Shown: positions 27,288 to 35,311 of the stretch, one piece after another | Layout: every line of letters begins with the position of its first letter | Numbering within the stretch: position 1 is the stretch's first letter | NCBI GenBank assembly: GCA_018228665.1 | Contig: CP073692.1 | Span: 2,244,046 to 2,308,045 of the forward strand | Direction of reading: 5' to 3' | DNA length: 64,000 nt | DNA from: Faecalicatena sp. Marseille-Q4148 | Lineage (GTDB): Bacteria > Bacillota > Clostridia > Lachnospirales > Lachnospiraceae | Translations under genes and position numbers: made by a program | Notes under the pieces: model-generated | Databases searched by the model: none | Told to the model about the DNA's origin: nothing | The model's input: only the letters and a program-made list of their open reading frames with translations

Positions 27288-27612
27288 ATATCTATCCCTT
27301 CCATTGTATACTCTAATATTAACTCATATATATTAACTCAAATAGTATAACATATATAAGAACGAATAGGTGGTGTCAATTCCGGATGCCGCAAAGAAAT
27401 CTACAAATCTGGGCAAGTTGACGAAAAAAAATTTTGTTGATCGCAATTCAATCTATAATAATTATTCTTTAGAAAGTAGCGTCAACCCTCCTCGTCTAAA
27501 TCTAATTTTAATACCCCAAAATATATTGACCATATATGAAATATAATTTATTATTTGAGTATAAAACAACCATTATAAATCCAGTATATCAATAAATAGG
27601 AGGGTGCAAAAT
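27288..27612. other. 325-bp intergenic region with direct repeats
   Basis: It holds two copies of TATTAACTCA (27317-27326 and 27331-27340, 14 bp apart) just upstream of the regulator gene; these are candidate response-regulator half-sites. GAATAGGTGGTGTCAA at 27363-27378 resembles a segment at about 22212-22227. On the plus strand TTGACC (27526-27531), 17 bases and TATTAT (27549-27554) form a promoter for the small membrane protein. Nothing else is apparent. Confidence 0.4.
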
Positions 27613-27798
27613 ATGAACGAAAATAAGATTTCAAACAGCATTTATATTTCTTTTGCCACATTGGAAGTTATGTTGGGAATATATCTTTCTGAATCATATG
27701 ACAATGGCGGTTGGTTTTTATTTTGGCTGATGCCGATCCTTCTGATCATGATACCTTGTTATAGAATAATTAAAGAGAATTGGAAATCAAATAACTAG
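27613..27798 (+). CDS. Small two-helix membrane protein (61 aa)
   Basis: This short protein has two hydrophobic segments (ISFATLEVMLGIYL and GGWFLFWLMPILLIMIPCYRI) and a charged C-terminus. ATG 27613 follows AGGAGGG at a good distance; an in-frame GTG at 27604 falls within that site. A promoter is present upstream. I do not recognise the family. Confidence 0.55.
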   Translation: MNENKISNSIYISFATLEVMLGIYLSESYDNGGWFLFWLMPILLIMIPCYRIIKENWKSNN

Positions 27799-27983
27799 GG
27801 GCTATTTTTTCATAAAGTTCTTTGGTGTGAATATGTGATTTATTTTATATTTGGTTATAAATTCAGAAACCATTAAGTTCCAGTTTGGTTTTGTATTGTC
27901 GAGCCTCTCCTTTATGGACAGGCTCGATTTTTATTTTCCAGACACTGTCCGAAAGATCTCTCGTAAATTATTTCTGTTGTTTA

Positions 27984-28517
27984 TTATTTTAATAATTCTG
28001 CCAGATAATGTTCATCCTTGTTATGGGAGCCATTATATTTTTTATACTCTTTGATGCATCGTACCAGCAATTCTGGATTATTTCCAAAATAATCCGTATA
28101 GAACGATGTACTGTTATCATATTTTTTCTTTCCACATTTGATATTTGCCTTTGCAAAATCTTTGGGTTTCATGCTTGATTTTACTTTTTCATAAGCACTT
28201 GTCAGTTGCTCGGCTATAATAAAGAGCATCTCTAATTCTGGTTTTGTACAATATTTTTCTACACTAACAACTTTATGCTTATATTCCGGTGGGATCTTCA
28301 TTGCATCACTTTGTTTATCTCCAATGCGGTAAATTTTTACTTCACCTGAATAAATATTTAATTCTGTCCGCACTTGGGCAGAAGACTTAATTTGTCTTGC
28401 ATGATAAGGCGTCAATCCAAGTAAATCATCCTCTGTAAAATTCAGGCAGTCATTTTTCAAAAGGATATTTATGATTTCCCGTTCATTCGGTCCTTCACAC
28501 ATAATAAGCAGCTTCAT
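27984..28517 (-). CDS. TOPRIM/RloB-like protein, candidate effector of a defence pair
   Basis: The 177-residue protein begins KLLIMCEGPNEREIINILLK, the E-G-x-x-E pattern that opens OLD-type TOPRIM and RloB-like proteins. Later acidic residues (RIGDKQSD) and TKPELEMLFII fall where RloB-like families have D-x-D and a P-x-x-E-x-x-L-x-x motif. Such proteins are probable metal-dependent nucleases or RNA-acting effectors. I take ATG 28517, which overlaps the TGA of the upstream ATPase gene as ATGA, rather than the in-frame ATG at 28541. Coupling to the ATPase is therefore tight. The exact family is uncertain. Confidence 0.6.
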   Translation of the reverse strand: MKLLIMCEGPNEREIINILLKNDCLNFTEDDLLGLTPYHARQIKSSAQVRTELNIYSGEVKIYRIGDKQSDAMKIPPEYKHKVVSVEKYCTKPELEMLFIIAEQLTSAYEKVKSSMKPKDFAKANIKCGKKKYDNSTSFYTDYFGNNPELLVRCIKEYKKYNGSHNKDEHYLAELLK

Positions 28518-29635
28518 TTCTTCAATTCTTTCTTCAAACACATCAATTCTTCATAGTTGACAGCTGTTTGAAAAACATTATTATAAAACTGCCTGCTTTT
28601 TAATAATTCTGGCCTGATGTCATATCCGCTATACATATTGGTAAGATATACTTTTTCATTAGCTCTGGAAATAAAAATATTATCCTGACGATTGAACAAA
28701 TCCAGTAATTCGCAATAGTGAGTAGTAAAGATCAATGTCGCTTTGTGCTTATTTACAGACTTATCTTTATAAAGGCTAATCATATTTTCCACTAATGTTT
28801 TATGAAAATGATTTTCCACTTCATCTACAATGAGATCAAAGCCATTCTGCAAAGATGCAACAACCAGGATATATAAAAGCATTCCCTTTGTAGTACCACT
28901 GGATAATTGATACAAAAGCTCTTTGTCTGAAAGAGTTCTTTCCTGTCCGCAGAAAACCATTTTATAATTATGGTCATCCAGTTTTTTTAAATCTGAAATA
29001 TTTTCATCAAAAATAGAAATTACTTTGCTTAATATATCCGTTGAAATATGATAATCTTTCAGTGTGGCAAAAAGCAAACGATACGTATCTGCACCATTTC
29101 CAAAACTATCAAAATAAATTGCTCTTGTTGCTTTCTTCTTCAACACAAAAAATATACTGGAAGTATCTTCTGGAAGTTCACCTGGTGCATTTACATCAGA
29201 AAATCCTTCCTCAGTATAAATTCCTTTTATGTTGCTCTTGTAATATTTCTTTCTACGGATTCTTTGATTCGTAAAAATAGCCTTACTTCCAATAGAATCG
29301 CTATTCCTAAGAACTGTCTCGTAACGGTAAATATATCCATCATAATAAAAGTCCATCAAAAGTTCCACGTTTTCAAAACTGTATGGCTTTGCTTCCAGGC
29401 GGAAATCACCAAGAATAGAGAAGCACGCATCTAATAATTCAACTGCTGTGGTTTTTCCAGAAGCATTCTTTCCAACAAATGCCATCGTGTTATACGTATA
29501 CAATTCGTCAGCAATTTCTTGCAGCTCGTACTCTTTATCTTCTAATGTTTTTTTTGATCTTGCCACAAGATCAATTTCAAATTCATCTGAACAATTTTTG
29601 AAGTGGTTCGCTTTTACATGCAATAATTTCATCAC
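28514..29635 (-). CDS. AAA_21-type ATPase, sensor component of a candidate defence pair
   Basis: The 373-residue protein is an ABC/SMC-like AAA_21 ATPase related to RloA, AbiLi and the OLD-nuclease ATPase. Walker A is FVGKNASGKTTAVE (about residues 53-66). The signature-like loop is LSSGTTKGM, Walker B is DLIVDEVENHFHK, and the D-loop and switch histidine are in LIFTTHYCELLDL. It lacks its own nuclease domain, which is supplied by the next gene. Two-gene pairs of this type (AbiL, RloAB, PARIS-like) abort phage infection. This role is inferred from family and from the mobile-element-rich setting. Confidence 0.75.
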   Translation of the reverse strand: MMKLLHVKANHFKNCSDEFEIDLVARSKKTLEDKEYELQEIADELYTYNTMAFVGKNASGKTTAVELLDACFSILGDFRLEAKPYSFENVELLMDFYYDGYIYRYETVLRNSDSIGSKAIFTNQRIRRKKYYKSNIKGIYTEEGFSDVNAPGELPEDTSSIFFVLKKKATRAIYFDSFGNGADTYRLLFATLKDYHISTDILSKVISIFDENISDLKKLDDHNYKMVFCGQERTLSDKELLYQLSSGTTKGMLLYILVVASLQNGFDLIVDEVENHFHKTLVENMISLYKDKSVNKHKATLIFTTHYCELLDLFNRQDNIFISRANEKVYLTNMYSGYDIRPELLKSRQFYNNVFQTAVNYEELMCLKKELKK

Positions 29636-29840
29636 TTCTCACCTCCTACCCACATCATATCATTTTATAGATATTAAAACAATAAAAATGTTCTAATTTA
29701 GATATTATTAGGATATTATATCCATTTTCCATTATTATATGCATGTGGTTACTTTTCCTATCTGATTAGTCACTTCAAGATGATACTAACTATTTTTCTC
29801 TACACAAACTTCTTCTTTGTTAATCTATAACTCATAGAAA

Positions 29841-29981
29841 TCAGATTTTTATCTCATCTTCTTCCACACTTCCATCTAAAAGAATACTGATCCATTGTTC
29901 TTTATTCATGTGATATGCTGGAAAGTATCCTGTTTTCTGTCTCAGAGTACCTATGAGGAATAGATCACACTTTCCTCCTTT
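29841..29981 (-). pseudogene. MmcQ/YjbR-family remnant
   Basis: A frame of about 47 codons reads KCDLFLIGTLRQKTGYFPAY then HMNKEQWISILLDGSVEEDE before a TGA. This closely resembles the conserved centre of YjbR proteins (F-P-A-Y-H-M-N-K-x-x-W). Both ends of a normal 110-residue protein are missing. Confidence 0.55.
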
Positions 29982-30000
29982 AGTTTATCCAATTTTCCTC

Positions 30001-30789
30001 TTACCAAATTTTTAATAAGGCAATGATTTCCCGCTTCATCATGACTGGCGTGTATCTGCTTGGAAAGTATTTATAAAGCTGTTCATTGGTAAATGCAACT
30101 CGTGTGATCTCACCTTTTTTAACCTCACTCATGATTTCCTGCATCTTTTCCAATGTTAGTTTTTTCTTTACTTAATTTTTTTATTCTTTGTGCCTGAGAT
30201 AATGAGGGTATAGCCTGAGCATAATCCATAGCCTCCAACAATTGTTTTTGCTCCTCTTTCTCTAAAACTGATATTTCTACTGCCGGATTAAATGAAATCA
30301 ATTCATCATCCAGTCTTTGTAAAAATTCTGATATCAGCCACGTTAGAGAAATATAGCGTTATATCGGCTTTACACTCTCATCACATTCCGCACTGATAAT
30401 CTCCACAGTTCTCCTTTTTTGCGTTTTGTGGTCAACTTAACCTTTTTCCCTTTTTGATCTTTTTTCAGCACATCATTCTTCATTTTGTAAGCAAACGCTT
30501 TTTCACTGAAACTGATTTTTTCTCTATGAAGATTGGAATCCACCATACTAAAAATGGATTCATCTTCACTCATCACCCGTATATAACCAAGAAGTTCTGC
30601 TGCATGTCTTCTCCTGTATCCCGCTGTAATTTCATAAACACCATCCGGAACAGGTCTTACAATTAATGGTTTTAATATTCCATACTTCTCAATACTTTCC
30701 TTTAGTAGATGCATCTCCTTATCATCTTTCACCTGAAAAGGATAATCTTTAAAAGAACGGAGTCTTTCAATCTCAATTTCAATAATCTT
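30001..30789 (-). pseudogene. ParB-like (integrative-element type) gene, multiply frameshifted
   Basis: The N-terminal part (IEIERLRSFKDYPFQV, then GYRRRHAAELLGY) is a ParB/Srx nuclease-like domain. About six residues are lost before MSEDESIFSMVDSNLH. After KKGKKVKLTTKRK the frame shifts, and the C-terminal remainder can be read in other frames (VEIISAECDESVKPI, then a stop; QRLDDELISFNPAVEIS; EITRVAFTNEQLYKYF). The full original protein would be about 260 residues, as in ParB-like genes carried by conjugative elements. It has no relation in sequence context to the chromosomal parB at 35312. A dead relic of a lost element. Confidence 0.75.
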
Positions 30790-30809
30790 TTCCTCCTTCT
30801 GGATCCAAT

Positions 30810-30859
30810 AAAAAAGCCCGTTTGGATCCGATTCTCTTTCAAATCAGTTCCAAACGAGC
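30810..30859 (-). terminator. Terminator upstream of the ParB relic
   Basis: On the minus strand GCTCGTTTGGA (30849-30859) pairs with TCCAAACGGGC (30816-30826), followed by TTTTTTATT. Confidence 0.6.
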
Positions 30860-30970
30860 ATCTCGTTTTTTATTAGTTGTCAGCTAACAATTATTCCATT
30901 GTATTAGCTGAAAATCATCCTCACAGCAATAAGCTCATACATTTTTATTTTATAATAAGGATAATAAAAA

Positions 30971-31010
30971 ACCTCCAAGTGCCAGTCTAGCAAACAAACC
31001 ACTCGGAGGT
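30971..31010 (+). promoter_or_regulatory. Hairpin sequestering the transposase ribosome site
   Basis: ACCTCCAAGTG (30971-30981) pairs with CACTCGGAGGT (31000-31010) in ten of eleven positions. This buries the GGAGG site that lies eight bases before the transposase ATG at 31019. Confidence 0.5.
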
Positions 31011-31018
31011 GCAAATAA

Positions 31019-32193
31019 ATGCTCCCTAATTATATCAAAGATTTACTTGATTTAGAAGATATTATTATCACAAAAATAGTTCATGCAGATAAGTATGTGA
31101 AATTCTTTCTGGACACCAAACCCAAACTACATATTTGTCCGGTCTGCGGGAACTCTACATCTAAAATTCACGATTATCGTTGGCAGACTATCAAAGATTT
31201 ACCTTTTCAGTTAAAGAACTGCTATCTTTTCCTTCATAAACGGCGTTATGTATGTTCTTGCGGAAAGAAATTCTATGAGGCCTATGAATTCCTTCCCAGA
31301 TATCTGCATCGGACAAAACGGCTTACATGGAAAATAGCGGAGCTTCTGCATGAAACTGTTAGTTTAAAATCTGTAGCAAAACATCCAATGTTTCTGTCAC
31401 AACCGTCTGCAGAATACTCGACAGTATCCACTATTCCTGTCCGTCTTTAAAAGAATCTGTTTCTATCGATGAATTCAAAGAAAATGCCCCCACAGGTAAG
31501 TATCAATGCATTCTTGTAAACCCAAAGGATCATTCCATTATGGATATTCTTCCTGACCGTACACAGTCTCATCTTACTTCCTATTTTCGGGAAATCGATC
31601 GTGCTCAGCGGCTCAGAGTAAAGTATTTCATCTGTGATATGTGGCAGCCCTACGTTGATATTGCCCATACTTTTTTCCCGAATGCAAAAGTATGTATTGA
31701 TAAATATCATTTCATTCGACAGGTCACTTGGGCTATGGAAAATGTCCGCAAACGTCTGCAGAAAACCATGACCGTTACCATGCACAAATATTATAAACGT
31801 AGCCATAAGCTTCTCCTGACCAGGTATCAGAAACTAAAAGAAGAAAACAAAAAAGCGTGTGACCTGATGCTTCTGTATAATGATGATCTGCGATTGGCAC
31901 ATTGGTTGAAGGAAAAGTTTTATGATCTCTGTCAGGACACTAAATATTCTCGGCAACGAAAAGACTTCTATGATTGGATAAAAATTGCAGAATCTTCCGG
32001 ATTAAAGGAATTTGAAAAATGTGCTGACACATACCGCCGCTGGTCAAAAGAAATATTAGATGCTTTTAAATACGGAATCACAAATGGGACGACAGAAGGT
32101 TTTAATAATAAGATCAAGGTACTAAAGCGAACCTCTTATGGAATTCGAAACTTTGAACGTTTCCGTACCAGAATCTTACATAGTACAAACTAA
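31019..32193 (+). pseudogene. ISL3-family transposase, single frameshift
   Basis: The first frame (31019-31450) gives the N-terminal zinc ribbon (HICPVCGN, then RRYVCSCGKKFYE) and helix-turn-helix region. The second frame, open from about 31380 to 32193, gives TSNVSVTTVCRILDSIHY followed by the DDE domain with VSIDEF, YFICDMWQPYV and a C-terminal GTTEGFNNKIKVLKRTSYG. The two join cleanly if one A is restored in the AAAA run near 31377-31381. A single-base deletion or a homopolymer error therefore explains the break. The DDE residues remain, so the lesion is recent or technical. Confidence 0.82.
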
Positions 32194-32292
32194 ATAGAAC
32201 CTTATAAACAAGACTGGCACGAAGGTTTATTTTTCATGCCCTAATATAAGTATAGAACTTAAAAATGTAAAAAAGGCTCCAAACGCAGTAAC

Positions 32293-32320
32293 GGGGCGGG
32301 ATTCCTAAGAATCCCACCCC
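32293..32320. terminator. Strong GC-rich hairpin beside the ISL3 right end
   Basis: GGGGCGGGATTC (32293-32304) pairs with GAATCCCACCCC (32309-32320) around CTAA, with one mismatch. An outer GGCTC/GAGCC pair (32275-32279, 32334-32338) extends it. No clear T-run; role uncertain. Confidence 0.4.
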
Positions 32321-32339
32321 AAAACTTGACATAGAGCCC

Positions 32340-32386
32340 AAAAAAGCGCCCCACAATTTGCATTTTTACAAATTATCGAACGCTTT
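32340..32386 (-). terminator. Terminator of the tRNA-Arg gene
   Basis: On the minus strand AAAAGCG (32380-32386) pairs with CGCTTTT (32341-32347), with an inner AATTTG/CAAATT stem and a T-run. Confidence 0.55.
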
Positions 32387-32392
32387 TGGCTA

Positions 32393-32465
32393 CCGTCCCG
32401 TATAGGAATCGAACCTATAACTGAGTCTTAGGAGGACCCTGTTATATCCATTTAACTAACGAGAC
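32393..32465 (-). tRNA. tRNA-Arg (anticodon CCU)
   Basis: On the minus strand the acceptor arms GTCTCGT and ACGGGAC pair in seven positions (one G-T). A D-arm (GTTA/TAAC) follows, then an anticodon stem GGGTC/GACTC with loop CTCCTAA giving anticodon CCU. The T-arm is ATAGG-TTCGATT-CCTAT with the invariant TTCGA. CCA is not encoded. The anticodon reads AGG. Confidence 0.88.
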
Positions 32466-32539
32466 ATACTATAATTTCCGGCTAAACCTAAGTTTCCACC
32501 GAAAATTATACTATACCTGGCTTCAAAAGACAAGGACTT

Positions 32540-33418
32540 TTACTGAAAATTGATCCGTCCCTGAAGCAATATTTCACCTTTAAACCGCCTTCCAATCTCC
32601 GGTTCTCCTGACAACTCTGCCATCGGGACACAGACATCAAAATGCAGGTCATTGACATTCAATGTAAGAATATACAGCGTCTCATTTGTTTTGTCATTCA
32701 CAACCATCTGCATATCCAGTATTTCTCCAAGAATCGAATACAACGTACATTCCAGTCCATAAGGCATAAAGTAGGTTGCAACAATACTTAAAACGTCTTC
32801 TTTTCCGATTCTCTGTGATACTTTTGAATATGTATCGATATCATCAAGCGTCAGACTTTCCAATGCTTGAGAATCTCCCTGTCTCGCAGCGCTGAGCAGC
32901 ATCATACGATTATGAGCCTCTTCCTGCTGTGCCTGTTGGACTGCTTCATTCTTCACGATCGGAAGCAGTATTTTCCCCCGGTTAGCGAGTCCCGCAAGCG
33001 TAACACTTGTTGACCTTGTTCCCAGTGTCTGAAGCTGATATTCCTTCATATATTCCACATTATTTTGTAACTGAAATATTATGCTGACGCCTACCCTGGC
33101 GTCCTCACAGACGCCAAGATAAGCCTCTTGATCTATTTTTTTCTCTACAACTACATCGGCGTAGGAGGTAATTCCACTTCCTTCAAAATACGGAAAGTAG
33201 TATTCTCGTTCAAATTCATCCCAGTCATTTATTTCTCCGCAGGACTTCACTCCGATTCCAATTCCGTACTCTCTTACAAACTCGCAAAAATCACAATCTT
33301 TTGTCAGCTCTGCCAACGTATGACTTGAAAAATCTTCTTCTGTTTCCTCCAGAAGCTCTCTCTCCTGCCGACGGGTTGTAATATTTGAAAATCCAATTGC
33401 TTTTAAATATTGATGCAT
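32540..33418 (-). CDS. DUF3881 family protein
   Basis: The protein has about 292 residues and matches the DUF3881 family of Clostridia in length and in the start MHQYLKAIGFSNI. It is soluble and acidic with no catalytic motif I can name. ATG 33418 is preferred to the TTG at 33421; AGAGG lies just upstream. Twelve bases separate it from serS, so it is probably co-transcribed. Function unknown. Confidence 0.82.
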   Translation of the reverse strand: MHQYLKAIGFSNITTRRQERELLEETEEDFSSHTLAELTKDCDFCEFVREYGIGIGVKSCGEINDWDEFEREYYFPYFEGSGITSYADVVVEKKIDQEAYLGVCEDARVGVSIIFQLQNNVEYMKEYQLQTLGTRSTSVTLAGLANRGKILLPIVKNEAVQQAQQEEAHNRMMLLSAARQGDSQALESLTLDDIDTYSKVSQRIGKEDVLSIVATYFMPYGLECTLYSILGEILDMQMVVNDKTNETLYILTLNVNDLHFDVCVPMAELSGEPEIGRRFKGEILLQGRINFQ

Positions 33419-33430
33419 CAAATCCTCTTC

Positions 33431-34720
33431 CTAGCGTGTCACAGGCTGAAGTTCTGTCTTTCCTCCCATGTATGGCTGTAATGCCTCCGGAATCTTCACA
33501 GAGCCGTCTGCCTGCAGATTGTTCTCTAAAAATGCAATCAGCATTCTTGGCGGTGCTACTACTGTATTATTAAGTGTATGTGCGAAGTATTTACCGTTTT
33601 CACCATTCACACGGATTTTCAGACGTCTTGCCTGTGCATCTCCGAGGTTTGAACAGCTTCCTACTTCAAAGTATTTTTTCTGTCTTGGAGACCATGCTTC
33701 TACGTCACAAGATTTTACTTTTAAGTCTGCCAGATCTCCTGAACAGCATTCTAATGTACGAACCGGAATATCCAATGTACGGAAGAAATCTACCGTGTTC
33801 TTCCACATAATGTCATACCATTTTTTACTTTCTTCCGGTTTACATACAACTACCATTTCCTGTTTTTCAAACTGATGAATACGATATACTCCACGTTCCT
33901 CAATTCCATGTGCACCTTTTTCTTTTCGGAAACATGGAGAATAACTTGTTAATGTCTGTGGAAGTTCGCTCTCATCCAACATCTGATCGATAAATTTACC
34001 AATCATAGAATGTTCACTTGTTCCGATCAGATACAGATCTTCACCCTCAATTTTATACATCATTGCATCCATCTCTGCAAAGCTCATAACACCTGTTACA
34101 ACGCTGCTGCGAATCATGTATGGCGGAATATAGTAAGTAAATCCTCTGTCAATCATGAAATCTCTTGCATAAGAGATTACTGCAGAATGAAGTCTTGCGA
34201 TATCGCCTTTCAGATAATAAAATCCATTTCCTGCCACACGTCCGGCAGCATCAAGGTCAATTCCGTCGAAGCTTTTCATAATATCTGCGTGATATGGAAT
34301 CTCAAAATCAGGAACAACCGGTTCTCCGAATTTTTCAATTTCCACATTTTCACTATCATCTTTTCCAATCGGAACAGAAGGATCAATAATGTTCGGAATT
34401 ACCATCATAATCTGCAAAATACGATCTTCTACTTCTTTTTCTCTTGCAGACAGTTCTTCGATTCTTCCTGCCTCTTCAGCAACCTGTTTCTTATATCCTT
34501 CTGCTTCTTCTTTCTTTCCCTGTGCCATGCAAGCACCAATCATTTTAGAAATTTTGTTCTTATTTGCCCGCAGAGCTTCTACTTCCTGCTTAATATTTCT
34601 GTTTTCTACATCTAATTCGATTACTTCATCTACCAACGGAAGTTTCTCATCCTGAAATTTATTTTTAATGTTCTGTTTTACTACGTCTGGATTACTTCTT
34701 AAAAATTTAATGTCTAACAT
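33431..34720 (-). CDS. serS: Seryl-tRNA synthetase
   Basis: The 429-residue class II synthetase has an N-terminal coiled-coil arm for tRNA binding (about residues 30-105). The catalytic core shows motif 2 (SPCFRKEKGAHGIEERGVYR, with HQFEKQEMV) and motif 3 (NGENGKYFAHTLNNTVVAPPR, given here only as key region). It charges tRNA-Ser, and also tRNA-Sec where present. No T-box leader is seen: the upstream gene ends only 19 bases away. Confidence 0.97.
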   Translation of the reverse strand: MLDIKFLRSNPDVVKQNIKNKFQDEKLPLVDEVIELDVENRNIKQEVEALRANKNKISKMIGACMAQGKKEEAEGYKKQVAEEAGRIEELSAREKEVEDRILQIMMVIPNIIDPSVPIGKDDSENVEIEKFGEPVVPDFEIPYHADIMKSFDGIDLDAAGRVAGNGFYYLKGDIARLHSAVISYARDFMIDRGFTYYIPPYMIRSSVVTGVMSFAEMDAMMYKIEGEDLYLIGTSEHSMIGKFIDQMLDESELPQTLTSYSPCFRKEKGAHGIEERGVYRIHQFEKQEMVVVCKPEESKKWYDIMWKNTVDFFRTLDIPVRTLECCSGDLADLKVKSCDVEAWSPRQKKYFEVGSCSNLGDAQARRLKIRVNGENGKYFAHTLNNTVVAPPRMLIAFLENNLQADGSVKIPEALQPYMGGKTELQPVTR

Positions 34721-34739
34721 GTTTTTTCTCCTTTATATC

Positions 34740-35267
34740 TCATTCTTTAAAATCTAGGCCATAGGCTTCCTGAAAAATTGCTCTGTCCAGGGATTCTTCC
34801 TCTTCTTCACACAATTCTATATAACTCTGGCCTTTAATTACTTCTTTCATATAAGTATAGCATCTTTCCTGGGTGTGCATGACATTTAAAATGAAACCAT
34901 TGTCATCTCCATCTAACAATGTCAGCGCAAAACTTAATTTATGCTCCATCCCCTCAAATGCATTATACCGCACAATACCTACTTTCTGGTAATGTTCTTT
35001 CAAATGTTGACTAATTTCTTTTAATTCATTCTCGATAGTCCCGGTTTTTTCCGCCATCTGATCTAATTCGAGGAATTTCTGGTTCATCTCTTCTTCCAAA
35101 GTTTTTCCATCTTTTCCTTTCATAAACCTGTTATAGCTGTTTTTTAACCGGTTATATTTCATATTCACACTGACTGTAAAGAAAAACAACAAAACAATCA
35201 CAATGAACATTGCAAGAAACAGATACCCCGGATCAAATCCGATGCTTTCTAACATCCTGCTTTCCAT
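34740..35267 (-). CDS. DUF4446 family protein with N-terminal membrane helix
   Basis: The 175-residue protein has a single membrane helix (LFLAMFIVIVLLFFFTVSV, about residues 16-34). A coiled-coil (about 60-95) and a small C-terminal domain (VGIVRYNAFEGMEHKLSFAL) complete the DUF4446 pattern. The family is commonly found directly downstream of parB in Clostridia, as here. Function unknown. Confidence 0.85.
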   Translation of the reverse strand: MESRMLESIGFDPGYLFLAMFIVIVLLFFFTVSVNMKYNRLKNSYNRFMKGKDGKTLEEEMNQKFLELDQMAEKTGTIENELKEISQHLKEHYQKVGIVRYNAFEGMEHKLSFALTLLDGDDNGFILNVMHTQERCYTYMKEVIKGQSYIELCEEEEESLDRAIFQEAYGLDFKE

Positions 35268-35311
35268 ATACCATACTCCCTTTTATCTAACTGTTCTTTC
35301 CTGATTGTTCT

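Larger units (their letters stand above)
30959..32241 (+). mobile_element. ISL3-family insertion sequence with broken transposase
   Basis: The element of about 1.28 kb has imperfect terminal inverted repeats. The left end begins GG and runs to ACCTCCAAGTGCCAGTC (30971-30987). The right end, on the opposite strand, begins GGG and runs to ACCTTCGTGCCAGTC. The inner GTGCCAGTC is identical. No exact 8-bp target duplication is visible (TATAATAA on the left, TAATATAA on the right), suggesting drift. Ends are estimated from the repeats. Confidence 0.7.

Noticed and set aside
31019..32193. Programmed frameshift in the ISL3 transposase
   Set aside because: No classical slippery heptamer is present and ISL3 elements normally use one frame; a one-base loss in an A-run is simpler.
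32293..32320. GC-rich hairpin as part of a structured RNA gene
   Set aside because: No promoter or known RNA family feature; more likely a terminator-like or IS-end structure.
34721..34739. T-box leader for serS
   Set aside because: Only 19 bases separate serS from the preceding gene, with no room for a T-box.
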